Below the pieces are notes generated by a model that saw only the letters and a list, made by a program, of their open reading frames with translations, was not told where the DNA came from and made no database searches. Below are positions 25,101 to 32,931 of a DNA stretch of 64,000 nt, piece by piece. The stretch is taken from contig JADHUM010000012.1 of the NCBI GenBank assembly GCA_016784545.1, positions 1 through 64,000 on the forward strand, in the 5' to 3' direction. The first letter of the stretch is position 1; each line of letters begins with the position of its first letter. The DNA is from Candidatus Neomarinimicrobiota bacterium. Its GTDB lineage: Bacteria; Fidelibacterota; UBA8477; JABMPR01. The position numbers were made by a program, and so were the translations under genes.

Positions 25101-25273
25101 TCTTCGGGGCTGGCGCCACCATAAACAGTGACCACAGACACCATGGGGAATTCAACATCTGGGAGCATGTCCAGGCCCAGTTTGGTGAAGGAAATGATAC
25201 CACCCAGGATCACAATCAAGGTGATCATGGTGACGGTGATCTTACGATCGACGGATAGATCAACAATTTTCAT
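22172..25273 (-). CDS. RND efflux pump, AcrB/HAE1-type permease
   Basis: A 1033-aa inner-membrane exporter of full family length. TM1 spans about residues 13-30; the porter loop starts with YGGASPEDIE (51-60) and KPIEQAIASVSGVKGV (65-80). GMLVDNAIVVIENV has Asp401 at the proton-relay position, with Asn where AcrB has the second Asp, a common variant in HAE1 pumps of this group. The second half repeats the fold (GIVVNNGIVLVDYINQL). It is the last gene of a minus-strand operon of TetR, TolC-like, adaptor and pump, 9 bases after the adaptor stop. It differs clearly from the pump at 1413. Likely exported compounds are hydrophobic drugs or metabolites, not predictable in detail. Confidence 0.93.
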   Translation of the reverse strand: MKIVDLSVDRKITVTMITLIVILGGIISFTKLGLDMLPDVEFPMVSVVTVYGGASPEDIESIVTKPIEQAIASVSGVKGVVSTTVEGMSMIAVEFESGSNLDFAAQDLRDQLAMFADFLPDDIQTPLVMKFDMSALPLLFYGVTSKERPLNELAEYMDETAGYRLERIEGVASVIVQSPEVREIQVEIDQHALETSGITLDQVIQMIGFENLNMPAGRIVEDHMDYLVRTRAEFASLREIEDLVVGISPTGNPIKLRQIAKVKDTVSDLRTEMRVQSKPGVMMIVTKQSGANTVQVANAVKAELAELQQVLPEDIEMHIGMDMSASVKLTVNSTGRTALLGGVLAMLMIYFFLRNIRPTIAVGVAIPVSIIVTFIPLYAVGYTLNLLTLGGLALGIGMLVDNAIVVIENVFRHLEEGKSRKEAARLGASEVGMAITASTLTTLAVFLPMAMGSGTAGQLVRGLALSISFSLLASLFVSLTMVPMIASVFFKPRSKVDYTLKADKSWIVRLRAVYTAALTVVLQHRWKTLGAATTLFIISMALIPVVGTEFMPEMDQAMLMMKIKLPVGSALEETDQAVRQVEKIALSEDAVQTVIVSNGVNEEDRGQSGDMANAGSHEGMIMLAMKPKSERSLSTTSIGEKIRGEIPAMRDVTIQSIDFGAAMGGGGADVEIQVFGKDFKVLEEISKEVAAIIADIEGVTDIKSSMEEAKPEYHIALNREEINRMGLVSGQVANTIKASTLGQVATRYRFAGDETNVRIKFQEDQRNSIRDIGQIKLTTPMKTQIPLAQVASITREEGPVKIVRDNQSRVVLVSASILDRDLGSVMEEIIEILKPIQATLPDGYFVEYGGQYEQMIDTFITLGQALALAILLVFMVMASQFESLIHPLVIMVTIPLALIGVVIGFLVSGVTISLTSFIGFIMLTGIVVNNGIVLVDYINQLRRKGVEATAAIIEAGSTRLRPVLITALTTIFGMLPMVLDGSEGAEMRAPMAITVIGGLTAATFLTLFVVPSLYSLLADLGIRRAQRKQLKNA

Positions 25274-25282
25274 AGCTGACTC

Positions 25283-26359
25283 CTAGTCCTCTATCTGGAC
25301 AAGACTGCTGTCTGTAAGGATAAAGGCTCCACTGGTAACATATTGCTCCCCCTCTGAAAGACCAGAACCAATGATCAGCTCTTCCAGACTCTCCTGAAGC
25401 ACTTCAACATCGCGTTGATAGGCGATGTTTTCCTCAACAACGAAGATGTGGGATCCATTAATGACAGAGTTCCGGGGAACCACCATGACATTTTCAATTT
25501 CCTCAATGGATATATCCACCTGGCCAAAAGTTCCGGCACGCAGGTTGCCGGTGCGGTTATCGAACTGGCACTCAACAAAAAATGTTTTTGACAGGGGGTC
25601 AGCTGCCACGCCTACGAGAGTAACCTTACCTGGAACCGCTTTATCCAGATAGCCCACTTGTAAAGTGGCATTTTGACCTTTCTCGATGCTCATAATTTCC
25701 TGAGAAGTAATCTGCAGCTCGACTTTTATGGAAGAGACATCTTGAAGTGTAAAAACAGGCATCATCACAGCGGGACTGAACAAGTCCCCCTTGTTGAAGC
25801 CTTTTTGCGTGATCACACCGTGAAAAGGAGCCCTTAGCGTTGCCTTGTCGAGTTGCATTTTAAGCAAATCCAGACCAGCGTTGGCTTGATTCTTTTGTGC
25901 CTGGGCTGCATCCAGTCCCAGTTTCATTTTTTCATATTGCTGTTGGGATACTGCATTTTCGCTGTGCAGGGTTTGAACCCTTTCCCAGTTTTTCTGTGCA
26001 TCTACCAGGTTTGCATTTGCTACTGACAGGCCAGCCTGGGCTTGTTTGTACTGAAGGGACATCGTGCTGATATCCATTTGGACCAGCCATTGTCCTGCAT
26101 TGACAAAGTCTCCTATCTGTACATAGAGCGCTTCAATCTTTCCAGGAATTTCGGGGATGATTCTAGCAGTCTGGATGGCAAGAAGTGACCCATTATAGGA
26201 GAGTGAACTAACAAAAGTTTGGGATCGTGCTGTATCTACCTGAACGGGAACTGCTTTTCTAACCCAGTCTTCACTGGCTTCAGTGTTTTCATCCTTATTG
26301 CAGCCCATAAAAAACATGATGATGAGACTGAGTATAATCGTGGATTTAAGAAATTTCAT
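25283..26359 (-). CDS. RND periplasmic adaptor lipoprotein
   Basis: A 358-aa membrane fusion protein. The lipoprotein signal ends in the lipobox FMGC (Cys20), so it is anchored by lipid rather than a helix. Domain order is canonical: barrel-sandwich half (IIPEIPGKIEALYVQIGDFV), a long alpha-helical hairpin (residues about 100-170, rich in Gln/Ala, with LHSENAVSQQQYEKMK), the second lipoyl half (LRAPFHGVITQKGFNKGDLF), beta-barrel and membrane-proximal domains (VMVVPRNSVI). Its start overlaps the stop of the TolC-like gene by 4 bases and the pump follows after 9 bases. It bridges pump and outer-membrane channel. Confidence 0.92.
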   Translation of the reverse strand: MKFLKSTIILSLIIMFFMGCNKDENTEASEDWVRKAVPVQVDTARSQTFVSSLSYNGSLLAIQTARIIPEIPGKIEALYVQIGDFVNAGQWLVQMDISTMSLQYKQAQAGLSVANANLVDAQKNWERVQTLHSENAVSQQQYEKMKLGLDAAQAQKNQANAGLDLLKMQLDKATLRAPFHGVITQKGFNKGDLFSPAVMMPVFTLQDVSSIKVELQITSQEIMSIEKGQNATLQVGYLDKAVPGKVTLVGVAADPLSKTFFVECQFDNRTGNLRAGTFGQVDISIEEIENVMVVPRNSVINGSHIFVVEENIAYQRDVEVLQESLEELIIGSGLSEGEQYVTSGAFILTDSSLVQIED

Positions 26360-27693
26360 TGAGAGATAACTCCTTGCTTGTGGAGGGGTTCGCCGATGAC
26401 CTTTTTGATGCTGGCTTCAGCGAGTGTGTAGTTGAAAAGAGCCTGTAAATAATTTGCCTTGGCTGCAGTTAAATTGATTTGAATCTGATTGGCCTGCAGG
26501 TTGGTGATGGTGCCTTCCCGAAATTGAATTTTTGCCAGACGGGCTGCTTCTTCAGCCTGCCCCACTGTTTTTTCCTGGGAAAGTATATTTTTTTCCGCTT
26601 CCATGAGACTCAGGTAAACCTGTTCAACTTCGAAGAGGATACCGTCTTTCATGGCTTCATAACCATGATTTAATTGTCGCTGAGCTATCTTTGCCTGACG
26701 GACTTTGGAATAGCGTGTACCCCCACTAAAGATTGGATAGCTAAAACCAACCGCCACCATATAGCTGTCATTCCAATCGTCATAAATGTCAAGATCATTT
26801 CCTGATTTTGAATAGGAATAACTCAGGGCTATAGCGGGCAGAAAGTCAGATCGGGCCATATTCACATTTAATGAGCTCAGGGATTTTGAGAGTTCCATTT
26901 GATGAACCTCAGCTCGGTTCGTCAATGCCTCAACTTTGAGTTGATCAATATCGTATTGCCCTGGATTGTACGACATCACATCGCTGAGCAAAATTTCAGT
27001 TTCTGCTTCTACACCGAGGAGCATCTTTAAGCCGGCATGTGCCATAGCTACACCATTCTCGGCCTGGGTCTTTTGTGGTAGGAGGTTGGCTGCCTGTACC
27101 TCGGCTTGCAGAAGGTCTAATTTGGATATCATACCCTGCTCATACAACAACTTGGATATCTCATAAAACTCTAGAGCTGTGGCATAGCCCTCTTCAGCGA
27201 CTGAGAGAAATTCTTTGGTTACCAGCATCCCGAGATAGGCCTGGATGACATTAAAGGAGAGGTTATTCCTTTCCTGCTCATATTGGGATTTGACAAGGGT
27301 GGCCCCTTTTGAAGCCATAAGAGTTCCCAATGCGATTTTTCCACCGGTAAACAGGGGTTGAGTGACCCTCACATCATATTGATAGTCCATGGTGAAGTCC
27401 AGCTCCAAGGTTGCTGGGGCACCGGGGGCTGCAAAAGGATTCTGGATGACTTGAACCTTCTCATCCATGATGCGGGTCCCCTGCAGATTTACTGAAGGTA
27501 GGGCGGAGCCAATCGCTTGATAGAAGCTCTGTCTGGCATCATTGATTTTTTCCTCGGCAATTCGGATATTTGGATTCCGTTCCAGTGCCAGTTGAACACT
27601 TTCCTGGATGGAAAGCTCCATCTGATTTTGTGCTCCCAGCATGGCAGGAAGTAGCAGAATAAGATTAAATTTTTTCATTTGTAGATATTCCAT
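26356..27693 (-). CDS. TolC-family outer-membrane efflux channel
   Basis: A protein of up to 445 aa with a signal peptide (MKKFNLILLLPAMLGA) and two tandem TolC repeats: helical segments beginning LSIQESVQLALERNPNIRIA and, in the second half, GFSYPIFSGGTRYSKVRQAK and ALFNYTLAEASIKKVIGEPL. The repeat layout and length match OEP/TolC monomers, which trimerise into a channel-tunnel. ATG 27693 gives five residues before the signal peptide (MEYLQM); ATG 27678 is the alternative and fits the signal peptide better, with GGA about 12 bases upstream. The gene overlaps the end of the TetR gene, so regulator and pump share a transcript. Confidence 0.9.
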   Translation of the reverse strand: MEYLQMKKFNLILLLPAMLGAQNQMELSIQESVQLALERNPNIRIAEEKINDARQSFYQAIGSALPSVNLQGTRIMDEKVQVIQNPFAAPGAPATLELDFTMDYQYDVRVTQPLFTGGKIALGTLMASKGATLVKSQYEQERNNLSFNVIQAYLGMLVTKEFLSVAEEGYATALEFYEISKLLYEQGMISKLDLLQAEVQAANLLPQKTQAENGVAMAHAGLKMLLGVEAETEILLSDVMSYNPGQYDIDQLKVEALTNRAEVHQMELSKSLSSLNVNMARSDFLPAIALSYSYSKSGNDLDIYDDWNDSYMVAVGFSYPIFSGGTRYSKVRQAKIAQRQLNHGYEAMKDGILFEVEQVYLSLMEAEKNILSQEKTVGQAEEAARLAKIQFREGTITNLQANQIQINLTAAKANYLQALFNYTLAEASIKKVIGEPLHKQGVISQ

Positions 27694-28282
27694 TTATGAA
27701 AAGGGTGGTGAGTTGTGATTTCACATACTCCAGGTCAATGGCTTCGGCAGCCATCAGCCAGGATACCAAATGAAGATTCACTGAACCGATGATGCTGCCA
27801 GCTAGGATGATTGCCTGTACCGGAGTATCATCTTTCATTCCTTTTTCTAATGCTTGAGAAATCTGATCTATTTGGGAGTGTTGCTTCTGGATAAGTTCTT
27901 CTCTGAGCCCTGAATTTGAAGTATGCATGACTTTCCCCTGTTCGGTGATAAGCAGTTGAAAGTAGTGCTTGTTTTCTGTGAAAAACCGGAACTGTGCATC
28001 GATAAGGGCAAAAATTTTACCCTCAATATCTTTTGAACTCTTGAGATCAGCCAGGAGGGTCGCCGAAAATCGATCCATTTTTTCTAGTAAAATGGAGAAA
28101 AACAGGTCTTCCTTATTCTTAAAGTAAAGATAGAGAGTACCCTTGCTCCAACCGCATTCTTCGGCGACGGTTTCCATGGTTGTGGTGTGATATCCCTGTC
28201 TTGCAAAGATCTGTTCGGCTGTCTGTAAAATCTCCAGCCGATGTTGCTCTTTACGTTGTTCTCTTTTTTCTGAAGCTATCAT
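27665..28282 (-). CDS. TetR/AcrR-family transcriptional repressor
   Basis: A 205-aa regulator. The N-terminal TetR helix-turn-helix is clear: RLEILQTAEQIFARQGYHTT, then TMETVAEECGWSKGTLYLYF (recognition helix) and KNKEDLFFSILL. The C-terminal domain is helical and ligand-binding, ending near the membrane-pump genes. GGAG lies about 10 bases before the ATG. It is the first gene of the efflux operon, overlaps the TolC-like gene, and has palindromic sites in front of it, so it probably represses its own operon until a pump substrate binds. The divergent Gly/His-rich secreted-protein gene may be under the same control. Confidence 0.92.
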   Translation of the reverse strand: MIASEKREQRKEQHRLEILQTAEQIFARQGYHTTTMETVAEECGWSKGTLYLYFKNKEDLFFSILLEKMDRFSATLLADLKSSKDIEGKIFALIDAQFRFFTENKHYFQLLITEQGKVMHTSNSGLREELIQKQHSQIDQISQALEKGMKDDTPVQAIILAGSIIGSVNLHLVSWLMAAEAIDLEYVKSQLTTLFINGISTNEKI

Positions 28283-28304
28283 TTAAACGTATCTCCATTA
28301 TTTC

Positions 28305-28337
28305 TGACCGGTCAGCAATATATTGACTGACCAGTCA
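28305..28337. promoter_or_regulatory. TetR-type operator pair between efflux operon and secreted-protein gene
   Basis: A perfect palindrome TGACCGGTCA (28305-28314) and a near-palindrome TGACTGACCAGTCA (28324-28337) lie 20-55 bases before the TetR start. TGAC-GTCA half-sites are typical of TetR/AcrR operators. The second site overlaps a candidate plus-strand promoter (TTGACT 28323-28328, 17-base spacer, GATTAT 28346-28351) for the gene at 28465, so one repressor could control both directions. Confidence 0.7.
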
Positions 28338-28464
28338 CAAAAAAGGATTATCGGACCAGCTGAGATGAATTTTTAAGAATATTTTTCTAATACTTAACCT
28401 TTTCTCGTTAGCGCTGTCTAACTATTTTAACTGTACTGGAATAACATTTTTAAAGGAAGAGTTT

Positions 28465-29364
28465 ATGCATCGAAGTAACCGCAGAAAATTGTATCTGATA
28501 TTGATCCTCTCTCTCTTAACGACAAGTTTCCTTGTGGCACAGGGACACGGCGGACCAGGGGGTCCCGGTGGCCCTCCAGGGGGCGGACATGGTGGCCCAG
28601 GAGGGGGTGGTCACGGGGGAGGCTGGGGTAATCATGACAGCACCGGAACCGGTGGTCCTGGCGGTGGTGGATGCGATAGTACTGGACACGGCGGTCCAGG
28701 GCATGGAGGACACCATGGCGGTGGACATGGACATTGGGGTCATGGTGATAGCACCTCCTATGATAGTATTGATGTGAGTGGTGTGATCAGCACATTCATC
28801 GACACGGTGCGTGCTGGTGGAAGACACGGCCGACGGGATAGTAGCATGGTTGAGCGTACTGGCTATTTACTTGATGTAGATGATGACGCGGTTGCAGATT
28901 ATCGTATCGTGCGTTTAAGAGGACTGGCACGCCATGATTCAAACTTTGTTTTTCCTGTGGACGGAGATCAGGTCGACGTATCTGGTTTTCTGGTACCATC
29001 TGAGGAAAACCTTGATAGAATAATTGTACGAGATCTCATGATTGGGGGAAGTGATCTATTTGGAGCACTGCTATCTACCAATCCTACGATGACAAATGTT
29101 CAGCATTCATTGCAGAGCAGAAATTACCCTAATCCATTCAACCCAAGCACCACAATCGAGTTTGTCCTGGAAACTGCAGGACATGTTTCCTTGAATATCT
29201 ATGATATAACAGGTGCGAGGGTAGCCAGTCTGGTGGATGAACGGTACAACGCAGGGCTACATTCAATTCAGTTTCACCCTGGAACCTTGAGTGCTGGAAC
29301 CTATCTCTATGTACTGGAATCTGGTATGCAACGTGAGGTCAAGCGCTTGGCTTATCTGAAGTAA
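28465..29364 (+). CDS. Secreted Gly/His-rich protein with T9SS type A sorting domain
   Basis: A 299-aa exported protein. After a signal peptide (about residues 1-26, ending LVAQ) comes a low-complexity segment of about 75 residues made of GGPGG, GGHGG and HGGGH units with interspersed Asp-Ser-Thr, which could bind metal ions. A middle region (about 105-195, GYLLDVDDDAVADYRIVRLR) may be a small beta domain of unknown family. The C-terminal 80 residues (NYPNPFNPSTTIEFVLE, GTYLYVLESG, RLAYLK) form a T9SS sorting domain, so the protein is exported across the outer membrane. AGGAAGAG precedes the ATG. It is divergent from the TetR efflux operon and followed by a terminator. Confidence 0.85.
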   Translation: MHRSNRRKLYLILILSLLTTSFLVAQGHGGPGGPGGPPGGGHGGPGGGGHGGGWGNHDSTGTGGPGGGGCDSTGHGGPGHGGHHGGGHGHWGHGDSTSYDSIDVSGVISTFIDTVRAGGRHGRRDSSMVERTGYLLDVDDDAVADYRIVRLRGLARHDSNFVFPVDGDQVDVSGFLVPSEENLDRIIVRDLMIGGSDLFGALLSTNPTMTNVQHSLQSRNYPNPFNPSTTIEFVLETAGHVSLNIYDITGARVASLVDERYNAGLHSIQFHPGTLSAGTYLYVLESGMQREVKRLAYLK

Positions 29365-29383
29365 TCAATCCTAGACGTTTAGT

Positions 29384-29418
29384 AAAAAAGCCCGGGTACG
29401 TTTATCTGGGCTTTTTTT
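29384..29418 (+). terminator. Rho-independent terminator
   Basis: Stem AAAAAGCCC / GGGCTTTTT with a run of seven T residues, directly after the Gly/His-rich protein gene. Confidence 0.85.
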
Positions 29419-29425
29419 GAAGCAT

Positions 29426-29453
29426 AAAAAAGGCTCCATAATTGGAGCCTTTT
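29426..29453 (-). terminator. Rho-independent terminator of the HAF-repeat gene array
   Basis: Stem AAAAGGCTCC / GGAGCCTTTT around ATAATT; on the minus strand a T run follows. It lies 30 bases past the last gene of the five-gene array, back to back with the terminator of the convergent gene. Confidence 0.85.
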
Positions 29454-29483
29454 CGATGCGTCAACCAGACGAAGGAAGATTGA

Positions 29484-31190
29484 CTATTTTATAAGCGTTA
29501 ATTTTTGAACATCCATCCTATCGCCACTGATAATACCCACCAGATATAGACCGGAGCTGTAACTACTCATATCGAGTTGAAGATTGTGATTTCCAGCTGA
29601 TAGCTGTCCTTCGCGAAGTATAGCTAGCTCTGTCCCGGTGATGGAGTATAGAGCAATTTTAGTCTGCATCTGCTCTGGAATCTCGTATTGGATTGTGGTG
29701 GTTGGATTGAAGGGATTGGGATAGGTCCCAGTAATTCTGAATGCCATGGGAAGACCAGAGGCGATTCTGTCGGTGCTAGAATATGTCAGCACCTCAATCC
29801 AATCTGAATTGCCCACAGGATTTTCAGCTCTCAGACGATACTCCCATTCTAGGCCATTGGCAAAATAAACGTCGGTATCTGTAAACATGGCTTCTGCAGA
29901 ATCAGGATAAGCTAGAGTCGACCACTCGCCAGTTGAATCGGCAATAGTCACCCTTCTTTGTAGATGATATGAAAATTCATTATTGGTTGGATCATCTGTC
30001 CAGGTCAATTCAATTCTTGAGCCATCTTCATCATTATAGAGTTCTGACATAAGGTCTGTTGGAGCTGTAGGTGGAATGAATTCGAGAATAAAAGGGGTGA
30101 GAAAACCAGCCAATCCAAATGCCGTTCCAACGATGATTCGTCCATCATTGGTGATATCAAATGCATAATCGAAGTACCAATCTGCGAACTGATCTTCCAG
30201 GCCGAGATTTGCCAGACTATCTTTCAGAAAGATGATTCCACTTTCTGGAGTATAGATAATGGCATCGCTCATGGGTGAAGAAAGGTTTTCCCGGGCAAAC
30301 CCAACAATAGTTCCGTCATCTGTAATTGCACTGGGGTATACCCCAGATCCTAATAAGTCATATCCCTCCATTACTCCAAGTTCTACAATTCCAGTTTCTT
30401 CGGACCAGATGAACAAGCGATTTGGCGAGATACCACAGATCAGCTCACCGTTGGGACTGACGCCATAAGCTTCACCAACTACCTCTGGGTAATACCCACC
30501 CAGCGCCCCTAGAAAAGTTAGATCATACTCTCCTGTGGTATCATTACGAAACCAGGCGTGAGCTGCCCGATCGGTATACTGGCCTTCTAGCTCCATTGAA
30601 GCGAAGCCAACAATGACAGATCCATCAGCACTCATATCATTGGGTCTACTGCTATGCTCCAGGCCATAATCGGGGAGATATTCACCATCAGGATCTTCTG
30701 GTGTCCAGAGGAATGCTGTCGTGCGGTAATTCGGTTGCCAGGCCATGCCTGATATGATCATGGTGTCTGCTGCAATGCTCCATGCGGATGAATAATACCC
30801 GGAATGAAAGAGCTCCTGCTCTTCGATGGGTCCAATGATGACCCACGCTTCACCATCTGGTTCGTGGTAGGCTGCAGCCACGACATCGGTCAAGCTATCA
30901 CCCATCATCATTGGAAAAGCAGCAGTACCCACTACCACACCATCATCGCTCATCCCTCGGGCATAACCGCCGCCCAGGTGTCTTGTTCCCCCATCAGGCG
31001 TCCAACTGAATGCTCCCGGGAAATAATAGCGACCGCTAAAAAGGGTTCCATCTGAGTTGACGTACGCCATACCGCCACCCCATTGACTTGGGAGGTCATC
31101 GACGGTGGTAAATCTCACAATCTCCGGGTCGTCTGCGAAAAGTGCAGATGTGAGGATCATGAGTGAGATCAGAAAATGCTTCATATTCAT
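29484..31190 (-). CDS. HAF-repeat secreted protein with T9SS sorting domain, paralogue 5 of array
   Basis: A 568-aa exported protein. Signal peptide (about residues 1-19, ending SALFA), then about 355 residues of degenerate beta repeats with the extracellular HAF-family feel (GMSDDGVVVGTA, NDMSADGSVIVGFA, YGVSPNGELICGIS, ITDDGTIVGFA, ITNDGRIIVGTA), in which a state of a short Asp-Gly turn is followed by a VxG strand. An Fn3-like domain (about 375-480, APTDLMSELYNDEDG to EWEYRLRAENPVG) and a T9SS type A sorting domain (TYPNPFNPTTTIQYEIP to KLTLIK) complete it. GAGGA lies about 10 bases before the start. It is the last of five codirectional paralogues; the biochemical function is unknown. Confidence 0.85.
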   Translation of the reverse strand: MNMKHFLISLMILTSALFADDPEIVRFTTVDDLPSQWGGGMAYVNSDGTLFSGRYYFPGAFSWTPDGGTRHLGGGYARGMSDDGVVVGTAAFPMMMGDSLTDVVAAAYHEPDGEAWVIIGPIEEQELFHSGYYSSAWSIAADTMIISGMAWQPNYRTTAFLWTPEDPDGEYLPDYGLEHSSRPNDMSADGSVIVGFASMELEGQYTDRAAHAWFRNDTTGEYDLTFLGALGGYYPEVVGEAYGVSPNGELICGISPNRLFIWSEETGIVELGVMEGYDLLGSGVYPSAITDDGTIVGFARENLSSPMSDAIIYTPESGIIFLKDSLANLGLEDQFADWYFDYAFDITNDGRIIVGTAFGLAGFLTPFILEFIPPTAPTDLMSELYNDEDGSRIELTWTDDPTNNEFSYHLQRRVTIADSTGEWSTLAYPDSAEAMFTDTDVYFANGLEWEYRLRAENPVGNSDWIEVLTYSSTDRIASGLPMAFRITGTYPNPFNPTTTIQYEIPEQMQTKIALYSITGTELAILREGQLSAGNHNLQLDMSSYSSGLYLVGIISGDRMDVQKLTLIK

Positions 31191-31209
31191 TGTATCTGGG
31201 TCCTCTATA

Positions 31210-32922
31210 TTATTTTATCAATGTAATTTTTTGTACATCCATTTTATCACCATTGATGATCTGGACCAAATAAAGGCCAGAACTATAGCCACTCATATCA
31301 AGCTGAAGATTGTGATTTCCGGGTGAATGCTGTCCTGCGTGAAGAACAGCTAGCTCCGTCCCAGTAATGGAGTACAAGGCAATTTTGGTCTGCATTTGTT
31401 CAGGGATACCATACTGTATGGTTGTAGTAGGGTTAAAGGGGTTGGGAAAAGCACTGGAAATCCTTAACTCTGTTGGAAGTCCTGAAGCAATGTCTTCGGT
31501 GCTAGATGCCGTCATGATTTCAACCCATTCAGATTCTCCCACAGGGTTTTCCGCCCGTAGACGGTATTCCCATTCCACACCATTTGCAAGATAGATGTCG
31601 GTATCTACATACTCGCTTTGGCTGGAGTCAGGATAGGCTAAGGTGGACCAGTTGCTTGTAGAGTCCGCATTTGTCATACGTCGTTGCAGGTGATAGGTAT
31701 ATTCATTGTTAGTGGGTTCATCATCCCAGAAGAGTTCGATTCTTTCTCCATCCTCATCATTCAGTACCTGAGAACTCAAATTATAAGGTGCTGTTGGTGG
31801 AATAAATTTTACGATAAAGGGTGTCAGAAATCCACTGGGACCGATTGCAGAGCCAACCACGACCTGACCATCATCAGAAATCCCATTGGCCTGGTAAAAG
31901 TACCAATCTTCGATTTCATCCTCAAGGCCCAGAGATTCAAGACTGTCCTTGAGAAATACGATTCCACTCTCAAGTGTATAAATGGTTGCCTCACGTCCAG
32001 CTTCCCAGGCGACTGCTGCAGCAAAGCCAACAGCGGTCTGCTGGTCATTAATGTCCATCGTAGTAACTTTGGCAGTTGATGGGTCATGGTCAGGATGGTA
32101 TCCAATTATCTGGAAGCCATCTTCCTCTGTCCATATAAACATGGCACCCCAGGACCAGCCACTGATGTACTCGCCGTTAGGGCTGACACAATAAGCTTCA
32201 CCCTCAGCGCTCACATCTGGATTATACGCACCGAGAAAGGTAAATTCATACTCACCTGTCGCATCATCTCTGATCCAGGCATGGGCTGAGCGACTAACAA
32301 AATTAACACCGGGGTCACCCTGGGAGGCGAATCCAGCGATGACACTTCCGTCAGCACTGATGTCATTTGGGCGGCTGCTTTGATCCAGTCCATAGTCCTC
32401 AAGAAATTCGCCATCTGGGTCTTCGGGTGTCCAGATGAACGCTGTGGTCCTATAATTTTCCTCATGCCAGTACATCCCTGCAATAATCATCGTGTCTGCA
32501 GCAATAGCCCAGGCTCCCTGGTAATGCAAAATGTCAAATGGTTGCGTCCCTTGAATAGGACCAATCATCACCCAGTCCTCACCATCCCAGTAGCAGGCTG
32601 CCTCTACGTCAGTAATGGTATCCCCCATCATCATAGGAAATGCCATTTCACCTGCGACATAGCCGTTTCGATCCATCCCGCGGATTGAATAGCCACCGAT
32701 ATGTTCAACGCCTTCATCCTCGGTCCAGATAAAGCCACCACCCCAATAATAGCGTCCTGCAACCATTGATCCATCAGCATTTGGGTGAAATAGGCTACCA
32801 CCGTAGCCATCTATCAGACCATCAACAGTTGTGAATGTTACAATTTCCGGGTCATTTGCCTGCAACAATGAGCTCATCGTCAAAAGCAGAACAAGAGTTT
32901 TTATTTTTTTCAAATTTTCCAT
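31210..32922 (-). CDS. HAF-repeat secreted protein with T9SS sorting domain, paralogue 4 of array
   Basis: A 570-aa paralogue of the neighbouring genes with the same order: signal peptide (ending SLLQA), HAF-type repeat region (IRGMDRNGYVAGEMA, NDISADGSVIAGFA, CVSPNGEYISGWS, ISDDGQVVVGSA), Fn3-like domain (NLSSQVLNDEDGERIELFW), and T9SS tail (AFPNPFNPTTTIQYGIP). It is more divergent than its neighbours in the repeat region (GAYNPDVSAEGEA, VAWEAGREATIY). AGGA directly abuts the ATG, an unusually short spacing, so translation may depend on coupling to the upstream paralogue, whose stop is 9 bases away. Likely a surface-exposed or released beta-propeller-like protein; partner unknown. Confidence 0.85.
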   Translation of the reverse strand: MENLKKIKTLVLLLTMSSLLQANDPEIVTFTTVDGLIDGYGGSLFHPNADGSMVAGRYYWGGGFIWTEDEGVEHIGGYSIRGMDRNGYVAGEMAFPMMMGDTITDVEAACYWDGEDWVMIGPIQGTQPFDILHYQGAWAIAADTMIIAGMYWHEENYRTTAFIWTPEDPDGEFLEDYGLDQSSRPNDISADGSVIAGFASQGDPGVNFVSRSAHAWIRDDATGEYEFTFLGAYNPDVSAEGEAYCVSPNGEYISGWSWGAMFIWTEEDGFQIIGYHPDHDPSTAKVTTMDINDQQTAVGFAAAVAWEAGREATIYTLESGIVFLKDSLESLGLEDEIEDWYFYQANGISDDGQVVVGSAIGPSGFLTPFIVKFIPPTAPYNLSSQVLNDEDGERIELFWDDEPTNNEYTYHLQRRMTNADSTSNWSTLAYPDSSQSEYVDTDIYLANGVEWEYRLRAENPVGESEWVEIMTASSTEDIASGLPTELRISSAFPNPFNPTTTIQYGIPEQMQTKIALYSITGTELAVLHAGQHSPGNHNLQLDMSGYSSGLYLVQIINGDKMDVQKITLIK

Positions 32923-32931
32923 TCCTACGTA

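Noticed and set aside
28540-28760. CRISPR or tandem DNA repeats in the Gly/His-rich gene.
   Set aside because: The apparent repetition is protein low complexity (GGPGG/GGHGG codons), with irregular spacing and no spacers.
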